Assembly (NCBI RefSeq): GCF_022014595.1
Contig: NZ_CP091740.1
Span: forward strand, 4,204,200-4,268,199
Source of the DNA: Solitalea lacus
GTDB taxonomy: Bacteria; Bacteroidota; Bacteroidia; Sphingobacteriales; Sphingobacteriaceae
DNA length: 64,000 nt
Direction of reading: 5' to 3'
Shown here: positions 44,749 to 55,246 of the stretch, in pieces
Position numbering within the stretch: position 1 is the first letter of the stretch
Layout: each line of letters starts with the position of its first letter
Made by a program: the position numbers and the translations under genes
The notes under the pieces: generated by a model
The model's database searches: none
Told to the model about the DNA's origin: nothing
Seen by the model: only the letters and a program-made list of their open reading frames with translations

Positions 44749-46002
44749 TTATTCTTCAAATTTTTTGAAAATTACCGAGGTGTTGTGTCCGCCAAATCCG
44801 AAGGTATTCGACAAGGCAGCACGAATAACCCGCTTTTGAGGCTTGTTAAACGTAAGATTTAACTTAGAGTCAATTGCCGGATCATCGGTAAAGTGATTAA
44901 TAGTTGGAGGAACAGTATCATTAACAACTGCTAAGATAGAAGCAATAGCTTCAATAGCTCCAGCAGCTCCCAATAAGTGACCGGTCATTGACTTAGTTGA
45001 ACTGATGTTCAATTTATAAGCATTCTCTCCAAATAAATTTACAATAGCCGTGGTTTCACTGATATCACCTAGTGGAGTTGAAGTTCCGTGAACGTTGATA
45101 TAATCAATATCATCAACAGTCATTCCAGCATCTTCCAGTGCAGCAATCATTACGTTACGCGCGCCCAAACCTTCTGGGTGTGGAGCTGTAATGTGATTGG
45201 CATCAGCACTCATTCCGCCTCCTACAATTTCAGCATAAATTTTAGCACCGCGTTTCTTTGCATGCTCTAATTCTTCCAGAATAATTGTCCCTGCTCCTTC
45301 ACCAGCAACGAAACCATCGCGGTCAAGGTCAAACGGACGAGATGCCGTTTCAGGCGAATCATTCCTGGTTGAAAGTGCATGCATAGCGTTAAATCCACCT
45401 ATACCGGCTTCATTAATAATCGCTTCAGAACCACCAGTGATGAACATATTTGCTTTGCCTAAACGAATATAGTTAAAGGCATCAATAATAGCATTGTTTG
45501 ATGAAGCACAAGCCGAAACAGTTGCGAAGTTTGGACCTCTTAAGCCATACTTAATTGAAATATGACCCGCAGCGATATCCACAATCATTTTAGGGATGAA
45601 GAATGGATTGTAACGCGGAGTTCCATCACCTTTTGCAAAAGCTGAAATTTCATCAAGGAAGGTTTTTAAACCACCGATACCAGCACCCCAAATAACCCCG
45701 ATACGGTTAGTATCAAGCTCTTCAAAGTTAACACCAGCATCAATTACTGCCTCATGAGTAGAAGCAATGGCGTATTGAACAAAAGGATCCACTTTACGGG
45801 CTTCCTTTTTATCCATAAAATCTTCCGGGTTGAAATTCTTTACCTCGCAGGCGAACTTCGTCTTAAACTTTTCGGTATCGAATTTAGTAATCATGGCTGC
45901 GCCACTCACACCATTGATCAATCCGTTCCAATATTCTGGAACTGTATTACCCAATGGTGTAAGTGCCCCGAGCCCTGTTACAACAACACGTTTAAGTTGC
46001 AT
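44749..46002 (-). CDS. fabF: 3-oxoacyl-ACP synthase II
   Basis: A 417-residue chain-elongation enzyme of fatty acid synthesis. Thiolase-fold triad: Cys in VSACASSNNAI (near 164), His in NVHGTSTPLGD (near 303) and His in MTGHLLGAAG (near 341). It starts 24 bp after acpP, whose product is its substrate carrier. Confidence 0.97.
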   Translation of the reverse strand: MQLKRVVVTGLGALTPLGNTVPEYWNGLINGVSGAAMITKFDTEKFKTKFACEVKNFNPEDFMDKKEARKVDPFVQYAIASTHEAVIDAGVNFEELDTNRIGVIWGAGIGGLKTFLDEISAFAKGDGTPRYNPFFIPKMIVDIAAGHISIKYGLRGPNFATVSACASSNNAIIDAFNYIRLGKANMFITGGSEAIINEAGIGGFNAMHALSTRNDSPETASRPFDLDRDGFVAGEGAGTIILEELEHAKKRGAKIYAEIVGGGMSADANHITAPHPEGLGARNVMIAALEDAGMTVDDIDYINVHGTSTPLGDISETTAIVNLFGENAYKLNISSTKSMTGHLLGAAGAIEAIASILAVVNDTVPPTINHFTDDPAIDSKLNLTFNKPQKRVIRAALSNTFGFGGHNTSVIFKKFEE

Positions 46003-46026
46003 TAAATACTTTTAAGATGAATTTTC

Positions 46027-46263
46027 TTATTTAACGTTTTTTTCAAGGTAAGCAATCGCCTGACCTACTGTAGCAATTTGCTCAGCTTGCTCGTCAGGAA
46101 TAGCCACGTTAAATTCTTTCTCGAATTCCATGATAAGCTCAACTGTATCAAGCGAATCGGCACCTAAATCGTTAGTAAAGCTAGCTTCAGGTGTTACTTC
46201 GTTCTCGTCAACACCTAATTTCTCAACGATAATCGCTTTTACTCTTGATGCAATATCTGACAT
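46027..46263 (-). CDS. acpP: Acyl carrier protein
   Basis: A 78-residue acidic carrier. The phosphopantetheine attachment site is Ser37 in [11 protein letters not shown]. First gene of the acpP-fabF-rnc cluster. Upstream, TTTATTTG on the minus strand (46305-46312) is one base from the promoter consensus. Confidence 0.98.
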   Translation of the reverse strand: MSDIASRVKAIIVEKLGVDENEVTPEASFTNDLGADSLDTVELIMEFEKEFNVAIPDEQAEQIATVGQAIAYLEKNVK

Positions 46264-46372
46264 AGTTTTTTGTGTTTAAAAGGTTATTTTTTTAAAATTT
46301 TCTGCAAATAAAAGTAAATTACAGGAACTATTCAAACTTTTTTTCGTTGTGGCATGTAACCAGTCATTTGTA

Positions 46373-46380
46373 TAGTTTTG
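46373..46380 (+). promoter_or_regulatory. -7 promoter box of the IPExxxVDY-type gene
   Basis: TAGTTTTG, exact TAnnTTTG, 18 bp before a TTG start codon at 46399; no in-frame ATG exists before the body of the protein. Confidence 0.6.
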
Positions 46381-46398
46381 CACCAAGTTTAGCTCCTC

Positions 46399-46815
46399 TT
46401 GAATAAAAAAGTATTAAAGATATCATTTGACTATGATTTTACGCTGATTGGTATTTCGGCACCAACCCGCGATTATCGTTTTTGCTGGTTTCTCAATAAG
46501 GAACTGTCGTTTAATTTAATAAAAACTGATGACATTATACTATTGAACAAAGCAAATGAAGAAATTTATTTTTCAAGGTATCATCAGTTTTTTGAAGAAA
46601 GCGAACAAGATTACTTTTTAATTGGCAATAAAGGAATAAGTGGCTACCTCATACCCGAGCGCAAAGAAATCGATTTTTTCCTATTGATACATAACCTTAA
46701 CTACCAATCGGAAAGGGATGCTTTGCTTCAGCAGATCAACAAAATGAGCATTACCCAAACGGCTTTTTTTATTGATGCCAATAAACTAAAATCTAAAGAG
46801 AACTTCTTGTTCTGA
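46399..46815 (+). CDS. IPExxxVDY-type small protein
   Basis: A 138-residue protein of unknown function found next to pyk in many Bacteroidota. The naming motif appears as LIPERKEIDFFL near 93. The start is a TTG (codons TTG AAT AAA AAA GTA), supported by a promoter box 18 bp upstream and by the absence of another start. No signal peptide or catalytic motif. Transcribed toward pyk, which has its own promoter. Confidence 0.75.
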   Translation: MNKKVLKISFDYDFTLIGISAPTRDYRFCWFLNKELSFNLIKTDDIILLNKANEEIYFSRYHQFFEESEQDYFLIGNKGISGYLIPERKEIDFFLLIHNLNYQSERDALLQQINKMSITQTAFFIDANKLKSKENFLF

Positions 46816-46893
46816 TCATTTTCAGTTATTTGGCTACCAATTGGCATGTTAGCGCTACTTAACGCAAAGACGTGCAGTATTGGAAACAAATTG

Positions 46894-46901
46894 TATTTTT
46901 G
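46894..46901 (+). promoter_or_regulatory. -7 promoter box of pyk
   Basis: TATTTTTG, exact TAnnTTTG. It lies inside the longest open frame (from ATG 46846) and so rejects that start in favour of ATG 46924. Confidence 0.7.
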
Positions 46902-46923
46902 CCACCGCAAACTCGAAACGTAT

Positions 46924-48351
46924 ATGAACGAATTACACAACAGAACAAAGATTGTGGCTACACTTGGGCCTGCTTCCTCCCAAAAGGAAGTATTGCTGCA
47001 GATGATTCAAGTAGGCCTCAATGTTTGCCGAATTAACTTCTCTCACGGTAAACACGAAGAACATCAGCAAACCATCAACCTAATCAGAGAAATCAATAAA
47101 GAGTTTAATTATAATGTAGGCATTCTAGCCGATTTGCAGGGTCCAAAAATTCGTATCGGAGATATGGAAAATAACGGCGTTGCATTTGAAACGGGTGATG
47201 TGGTTAATATTGTTACCACACCTAAAACCGGTGACAAAAATTCCATCTATATTACTTATACACCTTTCCCAAAAGATGTTAACCCTGGGGAAGTATTTTT
47301 ATTGGATGATGGAAAAATGCAGATGCGCGTTTTAGAAACCAATAAGATTGACACTGTAAAGGCAGAAGTGTTATATAGTGGTGTTCTTTCATCAAAAAAG
47401 GGAGTAAATCTACCCTATACTAAAACCAGTACCCCAAGCTTAACAGATAAAGATCGCGAAGATTTAGATTTTGCGCTGAAGAACAATATTGAATGGATTG
47501 GTTTATCTTTTGTTCGTGAAGCTCAAGATATTATCGATTTGAAAAAAATTATTGCCAAAAACGGCAGCATTGCAAAAGTAATTGCCAAGATTGAAAAGCC
47601 TGAAGCCATTGACAATATCGACTCTATCATTGATGTAACCGACGGTGTAATGGTTGCTCGTGGTGACTTAGGCGTTGAAATGCCTATGGAAGTTGTTCCT
47701 ATTTTACAAAAACAAATTGTTCAGAAGTGTAATGCATTAGCTAAACCGGTAATTATTGCTACACAGATGATGGATTCAATGGTTACCAGTCCTCGTCCTA
47801 CTCGTGCAGAGGCAAATGACGTAGCCAACTCTGTATTAGATGGAGCCGATGCTGTAATGTTAAGTAACGAAACTTCAGTAGGTGCTTATCCTGTCGTGGT
47901 AATTGAGTCGATGAGCAAAATCATCCGAAATGTAGAGGAAGGCATGTATCCTTACTACAATGATTCTAACATCGAGGAACACCCTGAAACATTCCTAGCT
48001 GAGTCGATTTGCAACTCTGCAGTTTATCTTGCCGAAAAAACCAATGCTAAAGCAATTATTTCGATGACTTGGTCGGGTTATTCAGCTTATCAGATTGCCA
48101 GCCAACGCCCAAAAGCGCATACATATGTTTTTACGGGCAACCGTGACTTGATGAACAGTTTGAGTTTGATTTGGGGTGTTAAAGCTTTCTATTATGATAG
48201 GTTTGAAACCACTGACAACACCATTAAAGAGGTTAACAACATTTTAAAAGCTAACGGATATGTAACTGAGGGTGACGTAATTATCAACACTGCTTCAACC
48301 CCAATTGCTGAAAAAGGCAGAACTAACACTATTAAAGTAAGTGTTGCCTAA
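46924..48351 (+). CDS. pyk: Pyruvate kinase
   Basis: A 475-residue glycolytic enzyme making pyruvate and ATP from phosphoenolpyruvate. Family motifs: TKIVATLGPASS at the start, INFSHG, LADLQGPKIRIG, KIEKPEAIDNID (active-site lysine region), ARGDLGVEMP and MVTSPRPTRAEANDVANSVL. The start is set by the promoter box at 46894. A strong terminator follows. Confidence 0.97.
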   Translation: MNELHNRTKIVATLGPASSQKEVLLQMIQVGLNVCRINFSHGKHEEHQQTINLIREINKEFNYNVGILADLQGPKIRIGDMENNGVAFETGDVVNIVTTPKTGDKNSIYITYTPFPKDVNPGEVFLLDDGKMQMRVLETNKIDTVKAEVLYSGVLSSKKGVNLPYTKTSTPSLTDKDREDLDFALKNNIEWIGLSFVREAQDIIDLKKIIAKNGSIAKVIAKIEKPEAIDNIDSIIDVTDGVMVARGDLGVEMPMEVVPILQKQIVQKCNALAKPVIIATQMMDSMVTSPRPTRAEANDVANSVLDGADAVMLSNETSVGAYPVVVIESMSKIIRNVEEGMYPYYNDSNIEEHPETFLAESICNSAVYLAEKTNAKAIISMTWSGYSAYQIASQRPKAHTYVFTGNRDLMNSLSLIWGVKAFYYDRFETTDNTIKEVNNILKANGYVTEGDVIINTASTPIAEKGRTNTIKVSVA

Positions 48352-48379
48352 ACATCAAAAATATTTAACATATTAAATC

Positions 48380-48410
48380 AAAGCACGACCATTTAAAGTC
48401 GTGCTTTTTT
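48380..48410 (+). terminator. Rho-independent terminator of pyk
   Basis: AAAGCACGAC pairs perfectly with GTCGTGCTTT and runs into six T. Confidence 0.9.
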
Positions 48411-48667
48411 AATTTAAGTAAGTTTTCCACAAGGCTGCACAACATAAAATGCAAAAACAATCAGTTTTCAAGCGAGCAAACAGAGCACTAATCTGATCTT
48501 GTGGAAAACTGTAGCCCCCTAATTTTCTCTTTCTGCCTTAAATTTATTCCAGCTCTTCGATATTAATCATGTTAGCTTATTGATATCGTTACTCCTTATT
48601 TATGATTGCCTGTTATTCAAACAGGATACTGTTTAAACCTACTTTACTAACTTTTTAAATTGCTCTT
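48411..48667 (+). promoter_or_regulatory. Leader of the ribonucleotide reductase gene, with inverted DnaA-box-like sites
   Basis: TTTTCCACA at 48423-48431 and its reverse complement TGTGGAAAA at 48500-48508 both match the DnaA consensus TTWTNCACA. They are the core of a 13-bp perfect inverted repeat (48421-48433 and 48498-48510) 64 nt apart. Further down, CCTGTT/AACAGG (48609-48614, 48620-48625) forms a small palindrome. No cobalamin riboswitch core was recognised and no clear TAnnTTTG box was found. Confidence 0.55.
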
Positions 48668-51600
48668 ATGAAGAAAAACGCCACCCTAACTACAGGGATG
48701 AAGGTAGAACGACACTTCACCCGAGAAGATGTTAATCCGTTTGATATGTTCAAGTATGAAAAACGTGCCTCCGTTATCAGAAATCCGTCAGGAGATGCAG
48801 TTTTTGAGATGAACAATGTTGAAGTGCCAGAAAATTGGTCTCAAGTGGCTACCGATATTTTGGCTCAGAAATATTTTCGACGCGCAGGAGTGCCTCAACC
48901 CGATGGCACTTTGGGGTCAGAAAATTCAATAAAACAAGTAGCACATCGTATGGCCAATTGTTGGATGGATTGGGGCAAACGGTATAACTACTTTGCCTCA
49001 GACACTGACGCACAAGTATTTTATGAAGAATTGGTTTACACCATTACAGCGCAAATGGCTGCCCCCAACTCACCTCAATGGTTTAATACAGGTTTATATT
49101 CTTCCTATGGCATCTCAGGCGGCCCGCAAGGGCACTATTACGTTGATCCCAAAACCGAAGAGCTGACAAAATCAACTTCTGCTTATGAGCGTCCGCAGCC
49201 GCATGCCTGCTTTATTCTCTCAGTTGACGACGACCTTGTTAACGATGGGGGTATAATGGACCTTTGGGTACGCGAAGCGCGCATCTTCAAGTATGGCTCG
49301 GGTGTAGGCACCAATTATTCAAAAATCCGTGGTGAAAATGAAAAATTAGGAGGTGGTGGCACTTCATCCGGACTAATGTCATTTCTTAAAGTCGGAGATC
49401 GTGCTGCAGGAGCGATAAAATCGGGCGGTACCACACGCCGTGCGGCGAAAATGGTTTGCTTAGATTTAGACCATCCTGAAATTGTCCAATTTATTGATTG
49501 GAAAGTTGAGGAAGAAAAAAAGGTTGCGGCGTTAATTGCTGCCGGTTACGCCTCTGATTACGAAGGGGAAGCATATCGAACCGTTTCGGGACAAAATTCT
49601 AATAACTCAGTTCGCATCCCTAACTCCTTTTTTAAGGATTTAAAAGAAGGCAAAGATTGGGAAATGAAAGCCAGAACGACGGGAAAAACCGTTGGCACTA
49701 TTTCAGCAGAGAAACTCTGGAACAAAATAGGTTTTGCAGCATGGGCATGCGCAGATCCTGGAGTACAATATGACTCAACTATTAACGAATGGCATACCTG
49801 CCCTGAAGGAGGACGAATCAACGCTTCCAACCCATGTTCAGAATATATGTTCTTGGACAACACTGCTTGTAATCTGGCCTCTATCAACCTGCAGCATTTC
49901 TTCAATCCAGATACCTTAACTTTTGATGTGAAAGGCTTTGAACATATTTGTCGTTTATGGACAATTGTGTTGGAGATTTCAGTCTTAATGGCCCAATTTC
50001 CATCAAAAGAAGTAGCTAAATTATCCTATGACTATCGCACATTGGGACTAGGATATGCTAACCTGGGCTCAATGCTCATGGTAGCAGGCATTCCTTACGA
50101 CAGTGAGAAAGCACGAGCTATTGGAGGAGCAATAACGGCTATTATGACGGGCACTGCCTATGCTACTTCAGCAGAAATGGCTCAACATTTGGGCCCGTTC
50201 AAAGAGTACACTAAAAATAAAGAGCACATGATGCGTGTTATACGTAATCATCGCTATGCTGCATACAACGCCGCTGACGCCTACGAAGGTTTGCAAATTC
50301 ACCCTTCAGGTATCGACCCCAAATTCTGCCCTGATTATCTACTTTCTGCCGCATGTAACGCCTGGGATAAGGCTGTCAAGTTAGGAGAAAGCTATGGTTA
50401 TAGAAATGCTCAAACTACTGTTATTGCTCCTACTGGCACAATTGGGTTGGTAATGGATTGCGATACCACTGGTATTGAACCAGATTTTGCTTTGGTAAAA
50501 TTTAAAAAATTATCAGGAGGTGGCTATTTCAAAATAATTAATCAGGCTATCCCTGCCGCCCTAAAAAATCTTGGGTACCATCCGCATCAAATTGATGCAA
50601 TAGTTAATTATGCAAAAGGCTATGGATCTATAAAAGAAGCTCCACATATCAACTTTGAAACATTGGCAGCCAAAGGCTTTACTTCATCCGACTTGGAACG
50701 ACTGGACAAAGCAATTCTATCGGCTTTTGAAATTAGCTTTGCTTTTAATGTTTGGACATTGGGGGAAGAATGTATTCAACGTCTTGGTTTCAAACCTGAA
50801 CAGTATAGTGATCCTTCCTTTAACTTATTAAAATCCCTAGGTTTTAGCAACCAGCAAATTACACTTGCAAATGATCATGTGTGTGGAACAATGACCATTG
50901 AAGGAGCACCATATCTTAAATCTGAGCACTACCCTATTTTTGACTGTGCTAATCGTTGCGGTTCTATTGGTCAACGATATATTCATGCTCATGGTCATAT
51001 TCGCATGATGGCTTCAGCACAGCCTTTCTTATCAGGAGCTATCTCTAAAACCATTAACCTTCCTAATGAGGCTACTGTAGAACAAATTCAAGATTGCTAT
51101 AAGTTAAGCTGGGAATTAGGATTGAAAGCAAATGCCTTGTATCGTGATGGCTGTAAATTATCTCAACCTCTATCAACAAAATCTGATAAAGAGGACGATA
51201 AGATAGAAGCCGTTGAAGAGGCTTTAGGTAAGGCTGCAGAATTAAAAATACAGGAACTATCTCCTGAACAGGTATTGGAAGCAGCTATACATATTCTTAA
51301 CAAATCAGAAGATACAGTTTTCAAACGTCAACTATCTAGTATTGTTGAGCGTAAGCGCTTGCCTCAAAAAAGAAGAGGGTTCACTCAGAAAGCTCATGTT
51401 GGTGGCCAAACTGTATTTGTACGTACAGGAGAATATCAAGATGGAACTGTTGGTGAAATCTTCGTTGATATGCATAAAGAAGGAGCATCCTTCCGTTCGC
51501 TAATGAACTGTTTCGCCATTGCAGTTTCAATTGGTCTTCAATATGGTGTTCCATTGGAAGAATTTGTAGACAAATTCACTTTCACCAGATTTGAGCCTTC

Positions 51601-51967
51601 AGGAATGGTTGGTGGACATGAAAATATCAAAAGTGCAACCTCAATAATTGACTATATTTTCCGTTTACTTGGCTATGAGTATCTCAATCGTACAGATTTA
51701 GTACATGTGGTTACCCAGCAAAATGCACATTTGAGCAACCCTGAAATGCATGATGAGGATGTAAACCCTGACAGTAGCAATATGTTTCCGGAGGCAGTGG
51801 TCACAAACTCAACCCAACAAAATCATGAAGTAAAATTTAAAGCATTTGATATAAGTGGAGGAGTTCAATCTGATGCTCCGGCTTGTAATTTGTGCGGACA
51901 TATTACAGTTCGATCAGGCACGTGCTACAAGTGTTTAAACTGTGGTAATTCACTTGGGTGCAGTTAG
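48668..51967 (+). CDS. nrdJ: Vitamin B12-dependent (class II) ribonucleotide reductase
   Basis: About 1099 residues. It makes deoxyribonucleotides using adenosylcobalamin, independent of oxygen. Catalytic-site stretches are [14 protein letters not shown] near 136 and [11 protein letters not shown] (first redox Cys), [21 protein letters not shown] (radical-site Cys and Asn/Glu) and the nucleotide-binding VIAPTGTIG. The C-terminal tail has a zinc-ribbon-like cluster [22 protein letters not shown] class II enzyme implies a need for cobalamin. It is preceded by a 257-bp leader with DnaA-like boxes and followed by a terminator. Confidence 0.96.
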   Translation: MKKNATLTTGMKVERHFTREDVNPFDMFKYEKRASVIRNPSGDAVFEMNNVEVPENWSQVATDILAQKYFRRAGVPQPDGTLGSENSIKQVAHRMANCWMDWGKRYNYFASDTDAQVFYEELVYTITAQMAAPNSPQWFNTGLYSSYGISGGPQGHYYVDPKTEELTKSTSAYERPQPHACFILSVDDDLVNDGGIMDLWVREARIFKYGSGVGTNYSKIRGENEKLGGGGTSSGLMSFLKVGDRAAGAIKSGGTTRRAAKMVCLDLDHPEIVQFIDWKVEEEKKVAALIAAGYASDYEGEAYRTVSGQNSNNSVRIPNSFFKDLKEGKDWEMKARTTGKTVGTISAEKLWNKIGFAAWACADPGVQYDSTINEWHTCPEGGRINASNPCSEYMFLDNTACNLASINLQHFFNPDTLTFDVKGFEHICRLWTIVLEISVLMAQFPSKEVAKLSYDYRTLGLGYANLGSMLMVAGIPYDSEKARAIGGAITAIMTGTAYATSAEMAQHLGPFKEYTKNKEHMMRVIRNHRYAAYNAADAYEGLQIHPSGIDPKFCPDYLLSAACNAWDKAVKLGESYGYRNAQTTVIAPTGTIGLVMDCDTTGIEPDFALVKFKKLSGGGYFKIINQAIPAALKNLGYHPHQIDAIVNYAKGYGSIKEAPHINFETLAAKGFTSSDLERLDKAILSAFEISFAFNVWTLGEECIQRLGFKPEQYSDPSFNLLKSLGFSNQQITLANDHVCGTMTIEGAPYLKSEHYPIFDCANRCGSIGQRYIHAHGHIRMMASAQPFLSGAISKTINLPNEATVEQIQDCYKLSWELGLKANALYRDGCKLSQPLSTKSDKEDDKIEAVEEALGKAAELKIQELSPEQVLEAAIHILNKSEDTVFKRQLSSIVERKRLPQKRRGFTQKAHVGGQTVFVRTGEYQDGTVGEIFVDMHKEGASFRSLMNCFAIAVSIGLQYGVPLEEFVDKFTFTRFEPSGMVGGHENIKSATSIIDYIFRLLGYEYLNRTDLVHVVTQQNAHLSNPEMHDEDVNPDSSNMFPEAVVTNSTQQNHEVKFKAFDISGGVQSDAPACNLCGHITVRSGTCYKCLNCGNSLGCS

Positions 51968-51987
51968 TAAAAAAGGTTAATACAAAA

Positions 51988-52020
51988 ACATCCGGAAGGT
52001 CTAACTCCCGGATGTTTTTA
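51988..52020 (+). terminator. Rho-independent terminator of nrdJ
   Basis: ACATCCGG (51988-51995) pairs with CCGGATGT (52008-52015), followed by TTTTATTT; also lies before a converging gene. Confidence 0.8.
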
Positions 52021-52043
52021 TTTCATAAGATTTATCAATTTAA

Positions 52044-52640
52044 CTAAAACAGCTTATATGCTAATGAAAGTTGGAACATTTGGTTTTTAAACTCAACGTT
52101 ATTGCTTGTTACCTTGCTTAATCCCCATACATAACGCCCTTGAAGTTGAATTTTTGACACTGTAACTCCTGCTCCCAATACTGCACCCCAGTCACCACTC
52201 TTAAAACTCTCTTTATTTAAAACATCAGTGAAAGTAGAGGCTCCTGTGATTTTATCTGAAAGTTTTAGCGACAATTGCGGACCAGCCACAACATGCAAAA
52301 CTGGCAAAAGGTTAAATTTAGCAAGTACCGGTATATCCAGATAATTCAACTTTACCTCTGATCTGGCCCCTTGCGCATCTATTGCCTTAAAACCCTTATG
52401 AAAATATAATAACTCCGGTTGAATAGAAATAACCGGAATACCAATTTCTGTCCAAACACCAAGGTGATAACCTGTTACACCATCAGCAGTTTGCTGATAA
52501 GATTGACTTAAATTCCCCGTAAATTTAATATCACTTACGCTAGTGAAATTCACGCCACCCTTAACTCCAAAGTTAAGTTTTTGCGCTGAAGCAGAAAGAG
52601 TTATAAATACTGCAACAGCAGCCAAAAGCATTTTTTTCAT
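52044..52640 (-). CDS. Small outer-membrane beta-barrel protein (PorT/OMP_b-brl type)
   Basis: A 198-residue protein: signal peptide ending SASAQ (residue 19), then an eight-strand barrel pattern beginning KLNFGVKGGVNFTSV, the hallmark of the Bacteroidota porin-family (PF13568-like) group; it ends with LAYKLF. Role unknown. A paralogue lies directly upstream on the same strand. Confidence 0.85.
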   Translation of the reverse strand: MKKMLLAAVAVFITLSASAQKLNFGVKGGVNFTSVSDIKFTGNLSQSYQQTADGVTGYHLGVWTEIGIPVISIQPELLYFHKGFKAIDAQGARSEVKLNYLDIPVLAKFNLLPVLHVVAGPQLSLKLSDKITGASTFTDVLNKESFKSGDWGAVLGAGVTVSKIQLQGRYVWGLSKVTSNNVEFKNQMFQLSLAYKLF

Positions 52641-52760
52641 ACTGTTATTATATATTATTTTGAAGTGGCTAAACTAACAAAAACGTATTTCAGTTATTTA
52701 ATAGTTTTTGTAAACAATTATTGACAATAACACAAAGATTCAATTTTCTCGCACTTTGCC

Positions 52761-53396
52761 CTAAAAGTTAAACCCAATGGATAATTGGATATTGTTATTA
52801 CGAGCCTTTACACCTGAATCATACTTATCAAGGGTCTGCAAGCCAAAATTATAATTCAATCCTAAGTTAGCTTTACCAAAGTCATACCCTACCCCAATTA
52901 ATCCTCCAATGTCTGCCTTACGGAAGTTATCTTCATCAATAGCATTATTTTCAGACTCAATTATAACATTACTTCCCGAATCTTTGTATCTACTACTGAG
53001 CAGGAAAGACACTGATGGACCAGCATAGAAATTAAGGCCGGTTCCGGTTTTTATTTTAGCAAGCAAAGGCAGATCTAAATAGTTGTAAGAAACCGTTGTG
53101 GTTCTTTCATTGCCCATAACCATATATCTGCTTTTATATCCTTTTTGAGAATACATTAACTCAGGTTGGAAGGAGAAATATCTGCTGAATCCAACATCAA
53201 CAAAAATGCCGGCATGAAACCCCGGCTTATAATCAGTGGCTACCTCTTCCTGGTAAGTTCCATTACTGCCATAATATTTAAACGAACTTACTTTGGCCAT
53301 GTTCAACCCACCTTTAATCCCAAATTTCACATTTTGCGCGTGGGCAGCAATTCCTGCCATTACAATTAAAACGAGTGTTATTATTGATTTCCTCAT
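52761..53396 (-). CDS. Small outer-membrane beta-barrel protein, paralogue
   Basis: A 211-residue protein starting MRKSIITLVLIVMAGIAAHA (signal). VKFGIKGGLNMAKVS and a terminal phenylalanine show the same barrel family as its neighbour at 52044. The open frame extends to 53474, but a perfect promoter box (53400-53407) sits four bases before the ATG at 53396, so the longer start is wrong. Duplicated pair, probably from tandem gene duplication. Confidence 0.85.
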   Translation of the reverse strand: MRKSIITLVLIVMAGIAAHAQNVKFGIKGGLNMAKVSSFKYYGSNGTYQEEVATDYKPGFHAGIFVDVGFSRYFSFQPELMYSQKGYKSRYMVMGNERTTTVSYNYLDLPLLAKIKTGTGLNFYAGPSVSFLLSSRYKDSGSNVIIESENNAIDEDNFRKADIGGLIGVGYDFGKANLGLNYNFGLQTLDKYDSGVKARNNNIQLSIGFNF

Positions 53397-53399
53397 GTT

Positions 53400-53407
53400 C
53401 AAAAATA
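53400..53407 (-). promoter_or_regulatory. -7 promoter box of the barrel paralogue
   Basis: TATTTTTG on the minus strand, exact TAnnTTTG, directly before the ATG at 53396. Confidence 0.65.
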
Positions 53408-53454
53408 CATTTATTAAATTAGCTAAAAGGACAAAAGCATGCCATATTAAGCAG

Positions 53455-53462
53455 TATATTTG
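53455..53462 (+). promoter_or_regulatory. -7 promoter box of the GH3 gene
   Basis: TATATTTG, exact TAnnTTTG, 53 bp before the ATG at 53516; divergent from the barrel promoter 48 bp away. Confidence 0.65.
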
Positions 53463-53515
53463 CCTTTTGAGCAAACAGACCTAACACTATTAGCTCACTT
53501 ACAAATACTTACAAC

Positions 53516-55240
53516 ATGAATTTGAAGATAAAATTGATCGGTTCAATACTTACGCTTATCTCCATTGCTCCATCATTGCAAGCCCAGATAGCAACAAATT
53601 CCACAAAAAGCGATCTAGTTTCCTCGATTCAACACCCTAACGCTTGGGTAGACTCCGTTTTTAAAAAGATGAAGAGAAAAGAACGGATTGCCCAATTGTT
53701 TATGGTTCCTGTTTATTCTAATCATCCTAAAGAAAAAAGAGATTCTGTAACAGCACTTATTAAAAGGTATCAGGCAGGTGGTATAATTACTTTTCAAGGG
53801 GGACCAGTTAGAAATGCTTTATTATTGAATGAGATTCAAAAAAAGCTAAAAGTGCCTGCTTTAGTAGCAACTGACGGAGAATGGGGACTGGCAATGCGCC
53901 TTGACAGTACTGTTTCCTATCCCTTTCAAATGACTTTAGGTGCCATTCAAAACAACGACCTTATTTACAAGGTTGGTCAACAGATGGCAGCGCAGTTTAA
54001 ACGAGCCGGCATACAAATGAATTTTGCTCCGGTAGTTGACGTAAATAACAATATTAATAATCCGGTTATAAATTTCCGTTCTTTTGGCGAAAACAAGTAC
54101 AATGTAGCACAAAAAGGCATCGCTATTATGAAAGGAATGCAGGATGGCGGGTTATTGGCAACTGCAAAGCATTTTCCCGGTCATGGTGATACTGATGTGG
54201 ATTCTCATTATGATTTACCCCAGCTAAAATTCAGCCGTGAACGTCTAGATTCATTGGAAATGTATCCTTTTAAGCAGATTATCAATGCAGGTATTGGTGG
54301 GGTAATGGTCGCTCATATGAATATTCCGACTTTGGATAACACTCCGAACTTACCTTCAACTCTTTCACGACCTATAGTAAGTGATTTATTGCAAAAAGAC
54401 CTTCAGTTTAAAGGTTTAGTTTTTACCGATGCCATGAATATGAAGGGTGTCGTTAAATATCATCCTAAAGGTGAAGCTGCTGTATTAGCAATGACAGCAG
54501 GAAATGATATGTTGGAAATGGTGGAAAACTTGCCAGCATCGATCAAAGCTGTTCGCAAGGCCATCAGGAAAAAGCAAATTAGCAGGAAAGAAGTTGACGC
54601 TCGTTGTAAAAAAATATTGGCAGCCAAATACTGGATAGGTTTAAACAACTATCAACCTGTCTACCTTCCAAACCTAACGCAAGACCTTAACCCGGAGGAT
54701 GCAACACTCTTAAACACTCAACTGGCTGAAGCAGCAGCCACTACCATAATAAAGCCAGGTGACAGTGTACTTAAGCTAAGCGATAAAATATTGATAATAT
54801 CCATTGGCACTGGAGAAACAACACTGTTCCAGAAAACAATAAGTGCTTCTGTATCCGCAGCTACTTTAACTATTCCCAAAGATGCTGATGCGACTAAGCT
54901 TGAATCAGTTCGAAAACAATTAAACAATTACTCTAAAATTATTATTGGCGTACATGACTTCCGCGCTCGTCCACGTGCCACTCTTGATTATAACTCCGGT
55001 GTAATCGATTTTATTTCAGAATTAATTCAAACCAATAAAGCTTATGTTTGCTTAATGGCAAATGCCTACACTATGGCTAGTTTGAAAACTCTTGATAAAG
55101 CTAAAGGCTTGTGGGTGCTGTATGAAAACTCTAAATATACTGAGCAAGCCGCCGCTAAAGTTATCTTAGGCGAACTTAGCACATCCGGAAAACTTCCTGT
55201 TACAGTAAACACAACTTTTAAAGCCGGAATCGGACTATAA
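53516..55240 (+). CDS. GH3 beta-N-acetylhexosaminidase-like enzyme
   Basis: A 574-residue protein. Signal peptide ending near LQAQ. The GH3 N-terminal barrel carries the NagZ-type loop KHFPGHGDTDVDSHYDLP (near 218-235) with the His/Asp acid-base pair, and the nucleophile Asp in LVFTDAMNMKGV (near 307). A C-terminal GH3 domain follows (to GKLPVTVNTTF). Many Bacteroidota relatives have an extra beta-lactamase-like domain; this one ends without it. It probably trims N-acetylglucosamine from peptidoglycan fragments or glycans in the periplasm. Confidence 0.9.
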   Translation: MNLKIKLIGSILTLISIAPSLQAQIATNSTKSDLVSSIQHPNAWVDSVFKKMKRKERIAQLFMVPVYSNHPKEKRDSVTALIKRYQAGGIITFQGGPVRNALLLNEIQKKLKVPALVATDGEWGLAMRLDSTVSYPFQMTLGAIQNNDLIYKVGQQMAAQFKRAGIQMNFAPVVDVNNNINNPVINFRSFGENKYNVAQKGIAIMKGMQDGGLLATAKHFPGHGDTDVDSHYDLPQLKFSRERLDSLEMYPFKQIINAGIGGVMVAHMNIPTLDNTPNLPSTLSRPIVSDLLQKDLQFKGLVFTDAMNMKGVVKYHPKGEAAVLAMTAGNDMLEMVENLPASIKAVRKAIRKKQISRKEVDARCKKILAAKYWIGLNNYQPVYLPNLTQDLNPEDATLLNTQLAEAAATTIIKPGDSVLKLSDKILIISIGTGETTLFQKTISASVSAATLTIPKDADATKLESVRKQLNNYSKIIIGVHDFRARPRATLDYNSGVIDFISELIQTNKAYVCLMANAYTMASLKTLDKAKGLWVLYENSKYTEQAAAKVILGELSTSGKLPVTVNTTFKAGIGL

Positions 55241-55246
55241 AACTAT

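Noticed and set aside
48421-48510. Replication origin
   Set aside because: Only two DnaA-like boxes, no AT-rich unwinding element with a box cluster, and no dnaA, dnaN or gidA gene nearby.
48411-48667. Cobalamin riboswitch before the B12-dependent reductase
   Set aside because: Expected on metabolic grounds, but no B12-box-like core or conserved multi-stem layout was recognised in the leader.
49558-49905. 115-codon minus-strand frame inside nrdJ
   Set aside because: Antisense to conserved reductase sequence, no product recognised.
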